A DNA stretch of 64,000 nt from Bradyrhizobium arachidis (lineage in GTDB: Bacteria; Pseudomonadota; Alphaproteobacteria; Rhizobiales; Xanthobacteraceae), in assembly GCF_015291705.1 (NCBI RefSeq), contig NZ_CP030050.1:3906001-3970000 (forward strand), given 5' to 3'. Made by a program: the position numbers and the translations under genes. The notes beneath the pieces are model-generated. The model was not told the origin of the DNA and did not search any database. It was given only the letters and a program-made list of their open reading frames with translations. Of the stretch, positions 24,785 through 33,825 are shown piece by piece; the stretch's first letter is position 1; each line of letters begins with the position of its first letter.

Positions 24785-27658
24785 TCATTTGGCCGCAAAC
24801 GAGCACGAGCGCGCAGGGCTCAGCTCGGCAAGCAAGCCCCTTGCCGTCACGAGGCTACGCGTGTGGAAGCCCTCGGTAAATCGCCGATAGACGGGCGCAA
24901 GCATGTCGTGCGCCTCCTGGTCGCGACGGTGTCCTTGCCACAGCCTTGCAAGCGCGATCGCCGCGCGAAGCTCATAGCCCGGTGCCTCCTGATCGCGGGC
25001 GAGGTCGAGCGCCTGCACGAGGCTCAGCTCCGCTTGCGCAAGATCCGGATCGCCCAGCTGCATCAGCACTTCGGCTCTTGTGCGCAACATGTCCGGCATG
25101 TCCATCATGAAGTTGCGGTGGCGGGCCTGGGCAATCGCCTGGTCGATGGTGTCGAGCGCTTGCTCACTCTGACCTGCCGCGGCCAGGCCCTCGGCAAGGG
25201 GCATGCGAAGCCCCACCACCGCACCGAAGCTCTTGCTCTGCAGCTGCTCGATCGCGCCTCTCAGCATGGCGAGCCCGGTACCGGTCTCGTTCCGCGCCAG
25301 CAGCGTAATTCCCTTCATGGCCTCGCCGACCATCTGGAGGATGGCGAGGTTGTACCTTCGAGCCTCCGCGATGAACCTGTCGACATGGTCTTCGCAATCC
25401 TCCAAGTCGCCATTCCAGAAGAAGACGCCGAATGCCCATGGCAGGGCGCGGCAGAACATGATCGGGTGATTTGCTGCGATGACGTCCGAGATGGCTCGGC
25501 GCACCACTTGCGCCGCCTGATCGGGATAGCCCTGCAGCCAAAGGACGCGGGCAAGGCTGATCTGAGCGCGTTTGGGATACTCCAGCGTGAGGCGGCCATG
25601 GTACTGCTCCTCCAAGCCCGGCTGCAGCAGCGCCGCTTCGAGGTATGAGCGGGAGGCGCCAAACTTGCCCAGATACTGGCAGGAGACGCCGAGCAACAGG
25701 CGCATGCGCGCCACCGCAATGGAATCGTTGCTGGCGAGAGCAATCGCTTCGCCGCGCTGGGCGGTGCCCAATGCGTCATCGTATTTGCCGGCGAATAATT
25801 GCAGCAGGTGCAACTGGTCGATCAAACGGATTTGCCCAGCTATGTCGCCGAACTCCTCTGTCAGCTTGAGTGCCCGGTTGAGGTGATTTGCAGCGAGCTC
25901 GTCCAGCTGCCCTGTGAGCACGCGGGCGGCCCCCAGCGCCGTATGAAGTGCGAGACCGTGCCTGATGCTTCCATTCGTCTGGTCGAACGCATCGATCGCG
26001 CGGGTCACCCAGAGTTCGCACTCCGCCAGAAGCGACAGCTTGAAGAACAGCGGTATCGATGCTGCAGCGAGGGCTACGCCGACCCTGCGGTCGCCCTGAT
26101 CCGAGAAGCACCACGTCAATGCGGCACGTATGTTGCCGAATTCCTCGACCGCCACCGTAAGGTCCCGGTCCGATTTGTCGCCGATTTTCTCGAGGAGACC
26201 GAGAAAATAGCATGCGTGACGTCGCGCGATCGCGCCGGCGTCTCCGCTGGCGGCAAGTTTCTCTTGCGCGTATGCCCGGGTCGAGTCGGCAAGGCGGTAG
26301 CGGGGCGGTTGCGAGCCGGTATTCAGTGCAAGCATCGACTTGGCAACGAGGCTGTCGATGATGGCCAGGATCGTATCGTCGTCTTCCGTGACGGCGGCAA
26401 TCGACCGCGCGGCGTCCAGCGTCGTGCTGCCGACGAAAACCGAGAGCCGGCCGAGAACCGCACGTTCCGGTTCGGATAGAAGATTGTAGCTCCATTCGAT
26501 GGTGGCGCGCAGAGTCCGGTGCCGGGGCAGTGCGGTGCGTCGCCCCTCCCACAGCAAATTGAGGTGCTGGTCGAGGAGTTGCGCCATCGCTCTCGCGCCA
26601 TATGTGCTTGCATGACCGGCGGTGAGCTCGATGGCAAGCGGAATGCCGTCGAGTCGACGGCAGAGGTTGCCGACATCGGAGGCGTTTGTATCCGTCAGCG
26701 CGAACTCGCCGCCTCCCGCGGTCGCACGCTCCACGAAGAGTTTCACGGAAGGATAGGCGAGGGCGTTCGCGGCCGTCAGAACGGCCCTCTCCGGCGGGCT
26801 CGGCAGCGGGGGGAGACGGTATGTGAACTCGCCCTCGACGCGCAGCAACTCCCGGCTCGTTGCCAGGATGTGCAGGTCCGGTGCGGCCTGGTAGAGCCGT
26901 TCGGCCAGCGCCGCGGCGGCTTCGATGACATGCTCGCAGCAATCCAGAATGAGCAGCATGCGCCTGTCGCGCAGGAATGTCGCGAGGCTGTAGGTGGGGT
27001 CATTCGATCGCGCATGCAGCCCGAATGAAGATGCGACGATCGCGGGCACCAGAGCGGCGTCCTCCGTCTCGCCGAGGCCGACAAAGTGGACATGACCGTT
27101 GAATTCGGCGAGCAGCGCATGGCTCGCGGAAACGACGATCGTGGTCTTGCCGATGCCGCCCGGGCCGACGACCGTGACGAAGCGCTGGGCCCTCAGCTTT
27201 TCCGAGATGTCCCTGATTGCTTGCTCGCGTCCTACCATCTGTCTGGGATGCGCTGGCAGGTTGTGGACGTAAGCGGGACTCGCTGGTGCAGACGGCCTCT
27301 GATCCGGGCGTGAGACTGCCGCGACGAAGCAGTAACCCTGTCCGGAGACGGTGCTCAAATATCTGACGCCGCCGTTGCCGTCTCCGAGCGCCTTGCGCAG
27401 TGCGGCGATATGGACGCGCAAGCTGTTTTCCTCGACATCGGCACCCGGCCACGTCTTGGCTATCAGATCCGCCTTGCTGACGACGTTGCCGGCCTGTCGC
27501 ACCAGCGCGAGCAGGATGTCGAATGCCCGGCCGGACAGTTGGAGCGCGCTTCCGTCTCTTTCAATCCGCCGCTGTGAAGGGTCGAGCCGAAACGGCCCGA
27601 AGAGGAAGATCTCTCGGACGGACTCGTCTTGCGCGGAGTGGCAAGCTGCGGCGGTCAT
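24785..27658 (-). CDS. Giant STAND-type transcription regulator 3
   Basis: 957 residues from the ATG at 27658; in-frame ATGs at 27685 and a start at 27742 exist, all with weak ribosome sites. The winged helix spans about 16-115, the P-loop GPGGIGKT is at 165-172, and Walker B MLLILD at 234-239 is followed by CCEHV where the paralogues have NCEHV. A helical repeat region ends the chain. It is the most divergent of the three. The convergent pair with regulator 2 and the lack of any target operon alongside suggest local duplication rather than dedicated pairing. Confidence 0.85.
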   Translation of the reverse strand: MTAAACHSAQDESVREIFLFGPFRLDPSQRRIERDGSALQLSGRAFDILLALVRQAGNVVSKADLIAKTWPGADVEENSLRVHIAALRKALGDGNGGVRYLSTVSGQGYCFVAAVSRPDQRPSAPASPAYVHNLPAHPRQMVGREQAIRDISEKLRAQRFVTVVGPGGIGKTTIVVSASHALLAEFNGHVHFVGLGETEDAALVPAIVASSFGLHARSNDPTYSLATFLRDRRMLLILDCCEHVIEAAAALAERLYQAAPDLHILATSRELLRVEGEFTYRLPPLPSPPERAVLTAANALAYPSVKLFVERATAGGGEFALTDTNASDVGNLCRRLDGIPLAIELTAGHASTYGARAMAQLLDQHLNLLWEGRRTALPRHRTLRATIEWSYNLLSEPERAVLGRLSVFVGSTTLDAARSIAAVTEDDDTILAIIDSLVAKSMLALNTGSQPPRYRLADSTRAYAQEKLAASGDAGAIARRHACYFLGLLEKIGDKSDRDLTVAVEEFGNIRAALTWCFSDQGDRRVGVALAAASIPLFFKLSLLAECELWVTRAIDAFDQTNGSIRHGLALHTALGAARVLTGQLDELAANHLNRALKLTEEFGDIAGQIRLIDQLHLLQLFAGKYDDALGTAQRGEAIALASNDSIAVARMRLLLGVSCQYLGKFGASRSYLEAALLQPGLEEQYHGRLTLEYPKRAQISLARVLWLQGYPDQAAQVVRRAISDVIAANHPIMFCRALPWAFGVFFWNGDLEDCEDHVDRFIAEARRYNLAILQMVGEAMKGITLLARNETGTGLAMLRGAIEQLQSKSFGAVVGLRMPLAEGLAAAGQSEQALDTIDQAIAQARHRNFMMDMPDMLRTRAEVLMQLGDPDLAQAELSLVQALDLARDQEAPGYELRAAIALARLWQGHRRDQEAHDMLAPVYRRFTEGFHTRSLVTARGLLAELSPARSCSFAAK

Positions 27659-27907
27659 GTCGTTGCTTTGCCAGCGAGGGGCCATTCGAGATATCAACCC
27701 AGCGCACGAATCGTTACGTTCTATGACTTGGAAGCACACCAAGACGCGTGAACGTAGTGGCGCTTCAAAAGTATCATCCGGCCATATCAGGGTAAAGGAT
27801 TGGGCCGTATCACTTTCGTCCGGGGCTCCGAGGAGCCGCGTGCCCTTGAGGCTCCGCGCTGCTCGCTCATTCGTGCGCGGATATCCCTGATTTGTGAGGT
27901 AGCCCTC

Positions 27908-28786
27908 CTATCCGAGGGATGCGGGCTTGAGGATGTCTTCCAGTCCGATCCGCCGGAGCAGTTCCGCACGGACGCTCTCAGCGACGGCGTCGACGGCTGC
28001 GGCTCCGTCGTCGGGGCCGACATGGACGCGCAGCGGTCGCTGACCAAACGGCATATCGACAATATCGGCGATGGCGGCGGCAACGTCCTGCGGCGTTTGA
28101 TCTTTCGCCGGAAGTTCCGCAAGGCCCGATAGCGCGATTTCGCTCACGTCGGCCGTCGGTCCATCCGCGTATTCTTCGGCCCGCATGGTGTCCAGCGGCC
28201 TGCCGGAACGGATGTAGTGACCGGGCCCGAGTGCGCTCGGAACGATGATCGTCGTCTCAATGCCCCAACGCGCGAGCTCGCCGGCATAGCCGAGCGCCAG
28301 CGCATCCAGGGCAGCCTTTGACGAAGCATAGGCCCCCAGGAATGGAACAGAGCCGCCCCGCGCGCTGCTCGACGAAACCCATATCAGCAGGCCATGGCCC
28401 TGCTTGCGCAATTGTGGCAATGCGGCCCGATTGAGCCGTTGCGCACCCAGCACGTTGGTGTCGTAGAGCTCGGCGAGCTGTTCCGGCGTAAAGGCCTCCG
28501 CCGGTCCGTAGACGACCTGCCGGGCATTGTGCACGATCACGTCGAGCCGGCTGTTCTCGGCGACGATGGCATCGATGGCCGAGTTCACGGAAGCTTCAGA
28601 AGCAACGTCGAGCGCAATGGTTCGGATATCCATGCCCTGTTGGCTGGCCTCCTCGCTGCCGTGCTCCTCGCGGCGATCCGTGTCCCGCATGGAAACGTAG
28701 ACGGTGTGGCCAGCCTGTGCCAGCTTCTTGCAGGTGTTTCGTCCGATGCTGTTTGAAGCTCCCGTGATGACGATCACTTTGCTCAT
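27908..28786 (-). CDS. Short-chain dehydrogenase/reductase
   Basis: 292 residues, a classical SDR with a 40-residue C-terminal extension. Cofactor motif TGASNSIGR is at 8-16, the NAR variant of the NAG motif follows in the middle, catalytic Ser is in VSSSSARGG, and YASSK carries the catalytic Tyr and Lys. The residues after the second strand do not settle NAD versus NADP. Substrate unknown. It is transcribed away from the catalase/cytochrome b561 genes, so a shared redox-responsive promoter region is possible. Confidence 0.85.
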   Translation of the reverse strand: MSKVIVITGASNSIGRNTCKKLAQAGHTVYVSMRDTDRREEHGSEEASQQGMDIRTIALDVASEASVNSAIDAIVAENSRLDVIVHNARQVVYGPAEAFTPEQLAELYDTNVLGAQRLNRAALPQLRKQGHGLLIWVSSSSARGGSVPFLGAYASSKAALDALALGYAGELARWGIETTIIVPSALGPGHYIRSGRPLDTMRAEEYADGPTADVSEIALSGLAELPAKDQTPQDVAAAIADIVDMPFGQRPLRVHVGPDDGAAAVDAVAESVRAELLRRIGLEDILKPASLG

Positions 28787-29136
28787 TCGGTTCCCAATCG
28801 CATTCCAGCTTCCGCGAGGGCGTCAGCGCGACACGTTCATCATCCCCGATCAACCGCTGTCCTTGCGCGAAGAGCATCTGACATAGGCGCCGGCACAAGT
28901 CGGGTCTTTCGAGCCCGGTGGGTGATTTTCAATTCGCACGAATTATTTCGAGATGGCCCGAAGGGGGCTGCGGACGCGCCCCGTTGCGGACTGGACCAGT
29001 CCGGGCGTGCCTTCTCGAAAATGGCGGCGGATTTCAGAAGATCGCGGCTGTGGCCGCCGGCTACAAGAAACCCGCGCCGTTTCAGGACGGTCGTGTGGCC
29101 GGTGGTGGACCGGTTCGCGCGTTGCAAGGAGAAATG
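28787..29136. promoter_or_regulatory. 350-base divergent promoter region between SDR and catalase genes
   Basis: No gene is supported here; the frame that runs through it on the plus strand is only the upstream extension of the catalase frame and lacks a good start. It must hold both promoters. The dyad AATTCG-CA-CGAATT lies at 28931-28944. Confidence 0.5.
28931..28944. promoter_or_regulatory. Inverted repeat AATTCG-CA-CGAATT
   Basis: A perfect 6-base inverted repeat with a 2-base spacer, about 145 bases downstream of the SDR start codon and 195 bases upstream of the catalase start. Size and placement suit a MarR-, LysR- or similar redox-regulator site, but there is no direct evidence of binding. 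Confidence 0.3.
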
Positions 29137-30192
29137 ATGAATTCGTCAAGTAACCTGCCGCGTTCGGGGTTCGGCTCGCTCGTGTTGATTGCGGCCGTCC
29201 TCGGAGGCGGCGCTGCCGCGTTCGCCTACACGGCAGGTTGGTTTTCGCCGGGGCGCCTGACGCCGGAGCGGATGATCGCGGCGCTGACGCCTCCAGGTGG
29301 CGCGCCGCTCGGACACCGGCGAAATCATGCCAAGGGAATCTGCTTCACTGGCGTTTTCGAGGCGAACGGAAACGGCTCCGAACTGTCCCGCGCCAGGGTG
29401 TTCGAGCGAGGCAGCTATCCGGCGCTGGGCCGCTTCAATCTCGGCACGGCTGACCCGAATGCCGTGGACGCGACCGTGCGTGTGCGCGGCATGGGATTGC
29501 GGATCGCAGCGCCGGACGGCGAAGAGTGGCGCATGGCGTTGATCAATCCGCCGTTCTTTGCGGTGTCCACGCCGCAGGCGTTTCACGACCTGCTGATTGC
29601 ATCCGGCAAGAAGGATCCGGAGGCAATGAAAACGTTCATTGGGGCAAATCCGGAATTCGCGACCTTCGCGTCCTGGGCCAAGACGGCACCGTGGACCGCC
29701 AGCTATGCGGAGGAGCCCTACCACGGGCTCAACAGCTTCATCTTCACGGATGCGAACGGTGCCGAGCACGCGGTCCGATGGTCGTTGCTGCCGGCAACGG
29801 CGGTCGTTCCGATATCGCAATCCGAGCTGGAAAAGCGCGGCCCGGATTTTCTCGAGCGGGAGATAACGGAGCGAGTCCGGGTTGCCGGACCGCAACGCTG
29901 GACCATGGTCACGACTGTCGCTGATCCCGGCGATCCGACTGCGGATCCAAGCAAGGCCTGGCCCGCGGACCGCCGCACAGTGCAGGTCGGAACGCTCGTC
30001 GTGCAGCGGATCGAACCGGAGCGGGATGGGCCCTGCCGCGACATCAACTTCGATCCGACCGTGCTGCCGCGCGGAATCCGGGTGTCGGACGATCCATTCC
30101 CGGCCGCTCGCTCGTCGGTCTACCGCAAGTCCTACGATTTGCGCGCGGCCGAAGCCGGCGACTATCCGCGAACCGAGGCGGCCAAGCCATGA
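29137..30192 (+). CDS. Catalase-related haem peroxidase, SrpA-like, membrane-anchored or exported
   Basis: 351 residues from the second of two adjacent ATGs (29134 and 29137), chosen for AAGGAG spacing. An N-terminal hydrophobic segment (about 13-32) anchors or exports it. The distal His64 lies in RRNHAKG, and the proximal haem Tyr is probably Tyr329 in an R-x-x-x-Y motif (RSSVY). This is the small catalase/peroxidase group, much shorter than monofunctional catalases. The gene overlaps cytochrome b561 by ATGA, a pairing that suggests electrons flow from quinol through b561 to reduce peroxide outside the membrane. Oxidative-stress role inferred. Confidence 0.85.
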   Translation: MNSSSNLPRSGFGSLVLIAAVLGGGAAAFAYTAGWFSPGRLTPERMIAALTPPGGAPLGHRRNHAKGICFTGVFEANGNGSELSRARVFERGSYPALGRFNLGTADPNAVDATVRVRGMGLRIAAPDGEEWRMALINPPFFAVSTPQAFHDLLIASGKKDPEAMKTFIGANPEFATFASWAKTAPWTASYAEEPYHGLNSFIFTDANGAEHAVRWSLLPATAVVPISQSELEKRGPDFLEREITERVRVAGPQRWTMVTTVADPGDPTADPSKAWPADRRTVQVGTLVVQRIEPERDGPCRDINFDPTVLPRGIRVSDDPFPAARSSVYRKSYDLRAAEAGDYPRTEAAKP

Positions 30193-30752
30193 ACAACGCG
30201 CCCCGGCGTTTCGCGCCCATCCAGCGGATCCTGCACTGGCTGATGGCCGCTTGCATCACCGCCATGTTGTTCATCGGCGTCGGCATGGTGTCCAGCGTGG
30301 CGCCGACATATCTGCCGCTTATCCTGATCCATAAGACACTCGGTTTCACGCTCCTGGTCCTCGTCGTGATCAGGCTGGCACTCCGGCTCCATTATGGCGC
30401 ACCGCCATTGCCGGCGGATCTTCCGCCGGCGATGAGGTTGGGAGCGAGATTGTCGCACCTGGCCCTCTATGGCTTCATGATCGTCATGCCGTTGCTGGGT
30501 CTCGGCATGCTTTGGGCTGCGGCCTATCCGGTCGTCCTGTATGGCGGAATTCAAATTCCGGCGTTGCTGCCGCAGAGTGACCGCGCACACACGCTTCTCT
30601 GGGGCGCTCACTACTATCTGGCTTTCGCGTTCTTTGCGCTCGTGCTGTTGCATATGGCAGCAGCGCTGTTCCACGCGTTGATCCGCCGCGACGGCGTGTT
30701 CGGGACGATCGCGCTCGTTCCATGGCGCAACAGGACGACACCGGCCGATTGA
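30189..30752 (+). CDS. Cytochrome b561
   Basis: 187 residues with four membrane helices and the conserved His of diheme b561 proteins (HWLMA near residue 15, HKTLGF near 48, others in the last helices). The ATG overlaps the stop of the catalase-like gene, so the two are coupled. It would take electrons from the quinol pool or another donor and pass them to the periplasmic partner. No other electron-transfer gene is in the operon. Confidence 0.88.
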   Translation: MNNAPRRFAPIQRILHWLMAACITAMLFIGVGMVSSVAPTYLPLILIHKTLGFTLLVLVVIRLALRLHYGAPPLPADLPPAMRLGARLSHLALYGFMIVMPLLGLGMLWAAAYPVVLYGGIQIPALLPQSDRAHTLLWGAHYYLAFAFFALVLLHMAAALFHALIRRDGVFGTIALVPWRNRTTPAD

Positions 30753-30814
30753 GCGCATCGTGCGCCGGCAAAACGCGCGGTTAAAGCTTTTCAACCCCAG
30801 CAAGGATGACGACA

Positions 30815-31315
30815 ATGACCAAGGCAGACCTCCAAAGCCCGACGGACCTCGGGGCCAATGCGAACCGGGATGTTCCAGCTGCGCTGAGGGCGCTGCTGGC
30901 TGACGTTTTCGCGCTTTACCTGAAGACCAAGAACTTCCACTGGCACGTATCGGGCCGGCACTTCCGCGACTATCACCTCCTGCTCGACGAGCAGGCTGAG
31001 CAGATCTTTGCCATGACCGACGCCATTGCCGAGCGGGCACGCAAGATCGGCGGAACGACACTCCGGTCGATCGGCCAGATCTCGCGCGAGCAGCGCATTC
31101 TCGACAACGACGCCGACTATGTCGATCCGCAGGATATGCTGGCTGAACTGCGCAGCGACAACCAGCAGCTGACGCGGGAGATGCGCCGGGTCCATGAGCT
31201 CTGCGACGAGTACGGCGATGTCGCGACCGCCAGTCTCCTAGAAAATTGGATCGATGAGACCGAGCGTCGGATCTGGTTCCTTTACGAGACCGGCCGAAGC
31301 GGCCCGGAATCCTAG
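30815..31315 (+). CDS. dps: Dps-family ferritin-like DNA-protection protein
   Basis: 166 residues from the ATG at 30815, which has AAGGA eight bases upstream; the ATG at 30806 lies on that ribosome site and is unlikely. The ferroxidase residues of the Dps four-helix bundle are present (FHWHVSGRHF with His, then the DEQAEQIF segment with Asp and Glu). It stores iron and detoxifies peroxide as a dodecamer in the cytoplasm. Its place after the catalase and b561 genes supports an oxidative-stress block. It is followed by a strong terminator. Confidence 0.92.
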   Translation: MTKADLQSPTDLGANANRDVPAALRALLADVFALYLKTKNFHWHVSGRHFRDYHLLLDEQAEQIFAMTDAIAERARKIGGTTLRSIGQISREQRILDNDADYVDPQDMLAELRSDNQQLTREMRRVHELCDEYGDVATASLLENWIDETERRIWFLYETGRSGPES

Positions 31316-31370
31316 GCACTGGCATGTCACGCGGCCGGAATGCGAGCCCGGCCGATTGCCGCGACGACAC

Positions 31371-31395
31371 GGAGGCGAGGGCGGCCCTCGCCTCC
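31371..31395 (+). terminator. Strong intrinsic terminator after dps
   Basis: A perfect 11-base stem GGAGGCGAGGG/CCCTCGCCTCC with a 3-base loop, followed by GTCTGTTGTTTG. It lies 56 bases after the dps stop. Confidence 0.75.
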
Positions 31396-31542
31396 GTCTG
31401 TTGTTTGCTGATCGTCATTGATCGATCAAGCTGCGCGCGCGTCCGTATCGTGCGGACAAAACAATATCGCGGCATCCTCGAAAGATGACTCCGAGCAGAT
31501 ATCTGTAGGCTTGACCGCATCCATACGTACAAGGGTCAAGCC

Positions 31543-32142
31543 ATGACGGATCTGTCGAACTCGAAGGCGTCGCTCGGAAGGGCCATTCACGCGATCACCG
31601 GAAAATGGGGCTGGTTCGTTGCGCTGGGGATCGGTGAGCTGATCCTTGGCGGCATTGCCTCGGCCAATCTGATGGCGGCGAGTCTTGCCTCCGTGCTCGT
31701 GATCGGTGCGACCATGGCAGTCGCCGGGGTCTTCCAGATCGTGCATGCATTCTCGGCGCACGGCCTCCGGGGCTTCCTGTTCTGGCTGCTCGCCGGGATC
31801 GTCTATGGCGCTGCCGGCGCCGTTATCCTTTACGATCCGCTACTTGCTTCGTTCACACTGTCGATCGTGGTGTGCGCCTTCCTGGTCGTCGCCGGGGCGA
31901 CGCGGATCTGGGCTGGTTTCCATATGCGGCCGGCCGCGGGCTGGCGCTGGATCGTGGCTGCCGGCGTCGTGACATTCTGCGTCGGCGTTTTTCTGCTCTC
32001 GGCCTGGCCCGCCATCGGCCTGTGGCTGCTCGGTGCAATGCTGGTCGTTGATCTGGTTTTCCAGGGATGGGGCTTCATTGCGTTCGGGCTGGCGCTCAGA
32101 AGCCGCGCGTCCCGGTATTCGACCGAGCCGGCGACTGTGTGA
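31543..32142 (+). CDS. HdeD-family membrane protein
   Basis: 199 residues with six hydrophobic helices, short loops and a short polar N-terminus, as in HdeD/DUF308 proteins. E. coli HdeD is linked to acid resistance at high cell density, but rhizobial relatives are uncharacterised. AAGGGTC precedes the ATG. It ends three bases before fdhD and may be co-transcribed with it. No catalytic residue is expected. Confidence 0.85.
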   Translation: MTDLSNSKASLGRAIHAITGKWGWFVALGIGELILGGIASANLMAASLASVLVIGATMAVAGVFQIVHAFSAHGLRGFLFWLLAGIVYGAAGAVILYDPLLASFTLSIVVCAFLVVAGATRIWAGFHMRPAAGWRWIVAAGVVTFCVGVFLLSAWPAIGLWLLGAMLVVDLVFQGWGFIAFGLALRSRASRYSTEPATV

Positions 32143-32145
32143 GCC

Positions 32146-32982
32146 ATGACGACGGGTTCGACATTCACCCGGCACCGGGAGATCGCCTGGCGCGGCGGCC
32201 GCACGATCTCGACGTCGCGACTGGTTGCCGAAGAGAGCGCCATCGCGCTCACCTACAATGGCTCGACCCATGCAGTGATGATGGGAACGCCGGCCGATCT
32301 GGAGGATTTCGGTGTCGGCTTCAGCCTCACCGAAGCCATCGTCGACCGCGCGAACGAGATCAGGAGCATCGAGCTGATCTCGAATGAGCTCGGCATGGAA
32401 GTGCGGATGTGGCTCGACGGTGATCGCGCCGCATCCCTGGCCGCGCGCCGCCGTACCATCAGCGGACCGGTCGGGTGCGGGCTGTGCGGCATCGAAAGCC
32501 TCGAACAGGCGCGTCGCACGCCCTCGCGGGTTGAGGGGCGCGGCATTGCCTTCCACGCCGGGGACCTGCTGAACGCCATGCAGGCGCTGTCTCCTCTGCA
32601 GACGTTGAATCAACAGACGAGGTCCGTTCATGCGGCGGCCTTCTGGCACCCCCGCAGCGGCATCACGCTGGTCAGGGAGGATGTTGGCCGGCACAACGCG
32701 CTCGACAAGCTCGCTGGTGCAATCGTCCGCGACGGTAGCTCGGCCAGCGGCGGCGCCGTTCTCTTGACGAGCCGCGTTTCGGTTGAGATGGTGCAGAAAG
32801 CGGCAATGATCGGCGCGCCGGTCGTCGTGGCCGTCTCCGCGCCGACCGCGCTCGCCATCCAGACTGCGAATGAGGCGGGAATCACACTTCTCGCCGTCGC
32901 CCGCGACGACGGATACGGCGTATTCACGCATCCGCGCCGCGTCCTGCTGCCTGAAGAGGCCGCGCTGCGCGCCGGCTGTTGA
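32146..32982 (+). CDS. fdhD: Formate dehydrogenase accessory sulfurtransferase FdhD
   Basis: 278 residues. The sulfur-transfer loop CGLCG is at about 110-114, matching the C-x-x-C of FdhD, and the family segment REDVGRHNALDK follows. FdhD passes sulfur from a cysteine desulfurase to the molybdenum or tungsten bis-MGD cofactor, activating formate dehydrogenases and relatives. An FdhF/YdeP-type oxidoreductase lies 8.3 kb downstream on the same strand and may be a client. A DUF1275 gene follows within ten bases. Confidence 0.93.
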   Translation: MTTGSTFTRHREIAWRGGRTISTSRLVAEESAIALTYNGSTHAVMMGTPADLEDFGVGFSLTEAIVDRANEIRSIELISNELGMEVRMWLDGDRAASLAARRRTISGPVGCGLCGIESLEQARRTPSRVEGRGIAFHAGDLLNAMQALSPLQTLNQQTRSVHAAAFWHPRSGITLVREDVGRHNALDKLAGAIVRDGSSASGGAVLLTSRVSVEMVQKAAMIGAPVVVAVSAPTALAIQTANEAGITLLAVARDDGYGVFTHPRRVLLPEEAALRAGC

Positions 32983-32990
32983 CCTCCGAT

Positions 32991-33659
32991 ATGACGATGC
33001 AGGCCGCATCAACCGAACCGCTGGCCGAGACGCGCGTCGAGGTCTTCGCTCCGGAACGATCGCTGCTGGTCGCATCCCTGCTCAGCATGTCGGGTGGTTT
33101 TCTCGACGCCTTTACGTGGCTGTCGCTTGGCGTCTTCGCGAGCTCGCAGACCGGAAATGTCGTCTTCCTCGGGATCCATGCCGACTTAGGGCAATGGCAC
33201 CGGGCGCTTCACCATATCCTTCCGCTTGCGGCCTTCGTCCTCGGCGCGGTCGTCGCGGTCCGCTCCCGGGCGCCGCTACGCTGTCTCGCCGGAGAGATCG
33301 CCTGCCTGACAGCGGCAATGCTGTTGCTTCATCGCGCTCCCGATCAGATCGTGATCCTCGTCATCTCCTTTGGCGTGGCACTGCAGTCGGCGAGCTTCAG
33401 ACGGGTCGGGGATTGGAACTTTCTCTCGGTCGCGGTGACCGGAAACATGCTTCGCGCCATCGATCAGAGCTTTGGAGCGTCCGATCGCGATGCTGCGCGC
33501 GGCACCGCAACCATGCTCGCGCTTTGCCTGATGTTCTTGATGGGCGCCGTCGTCGGGGGGTGCGTGACGAGGTGGCTCGGAGCATGGAGCCTCGCTCTGC
33601 CGATCGCATTGTCGGCATGCGTTCTCTGGCTGTGCCGGCATCCGAGCCATCGGCACTGA
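32991..33659 (+). CDS. DUF1275 (YoaK-type) membrane protein
   Basis: 222 residues from the ATG at 32991; a TTG at 32979 would overlap the fdhD stop. Five or six hydrophobic helices and the family features [14 protein letters not shown] near 32-45 and [10 protein letters not shown] near 53-62 are present. Members are found widely in bacteria and their function is unknown; a transport role is often suggested. It probably belongs to the fdhD transcript. Confidence 0.85.
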   Translation: MTMQAASTEPLAETRVEVFAPERSLLVASLLSMSGGFLDAFTWLSLGVFASSQTGNVVFLGIHADLGQWHRALHHILPLAAFVLGAVVAVRSRAPLRCLAGEIACLTAAMLLLHRAPDQIVILVISFGVALQSASFRRVGDWNFLSVAVTGNMLRAIDQSFGASDRDAARGTATMLALCLMFLMGAVVGGCVTRWLGAWSLALPIALSACVLWLCRHPSHRH

Positions 33660-33825
33660 AGCTGCGTCAACGCTTCGAACCTTTCGTATTCGCAATGCGT
33701 CTGTCCGTCGCAGGTCGAGGCGCGCGCCATGCCATTCGGCAAAAGGACGTTCGTTCGCGGAAGCGCGCGCGCGGTGCGGTTCGTACACTTCGATCAGCGC
33801 CGCACAAGTGCCACGAGAGGCAAGA

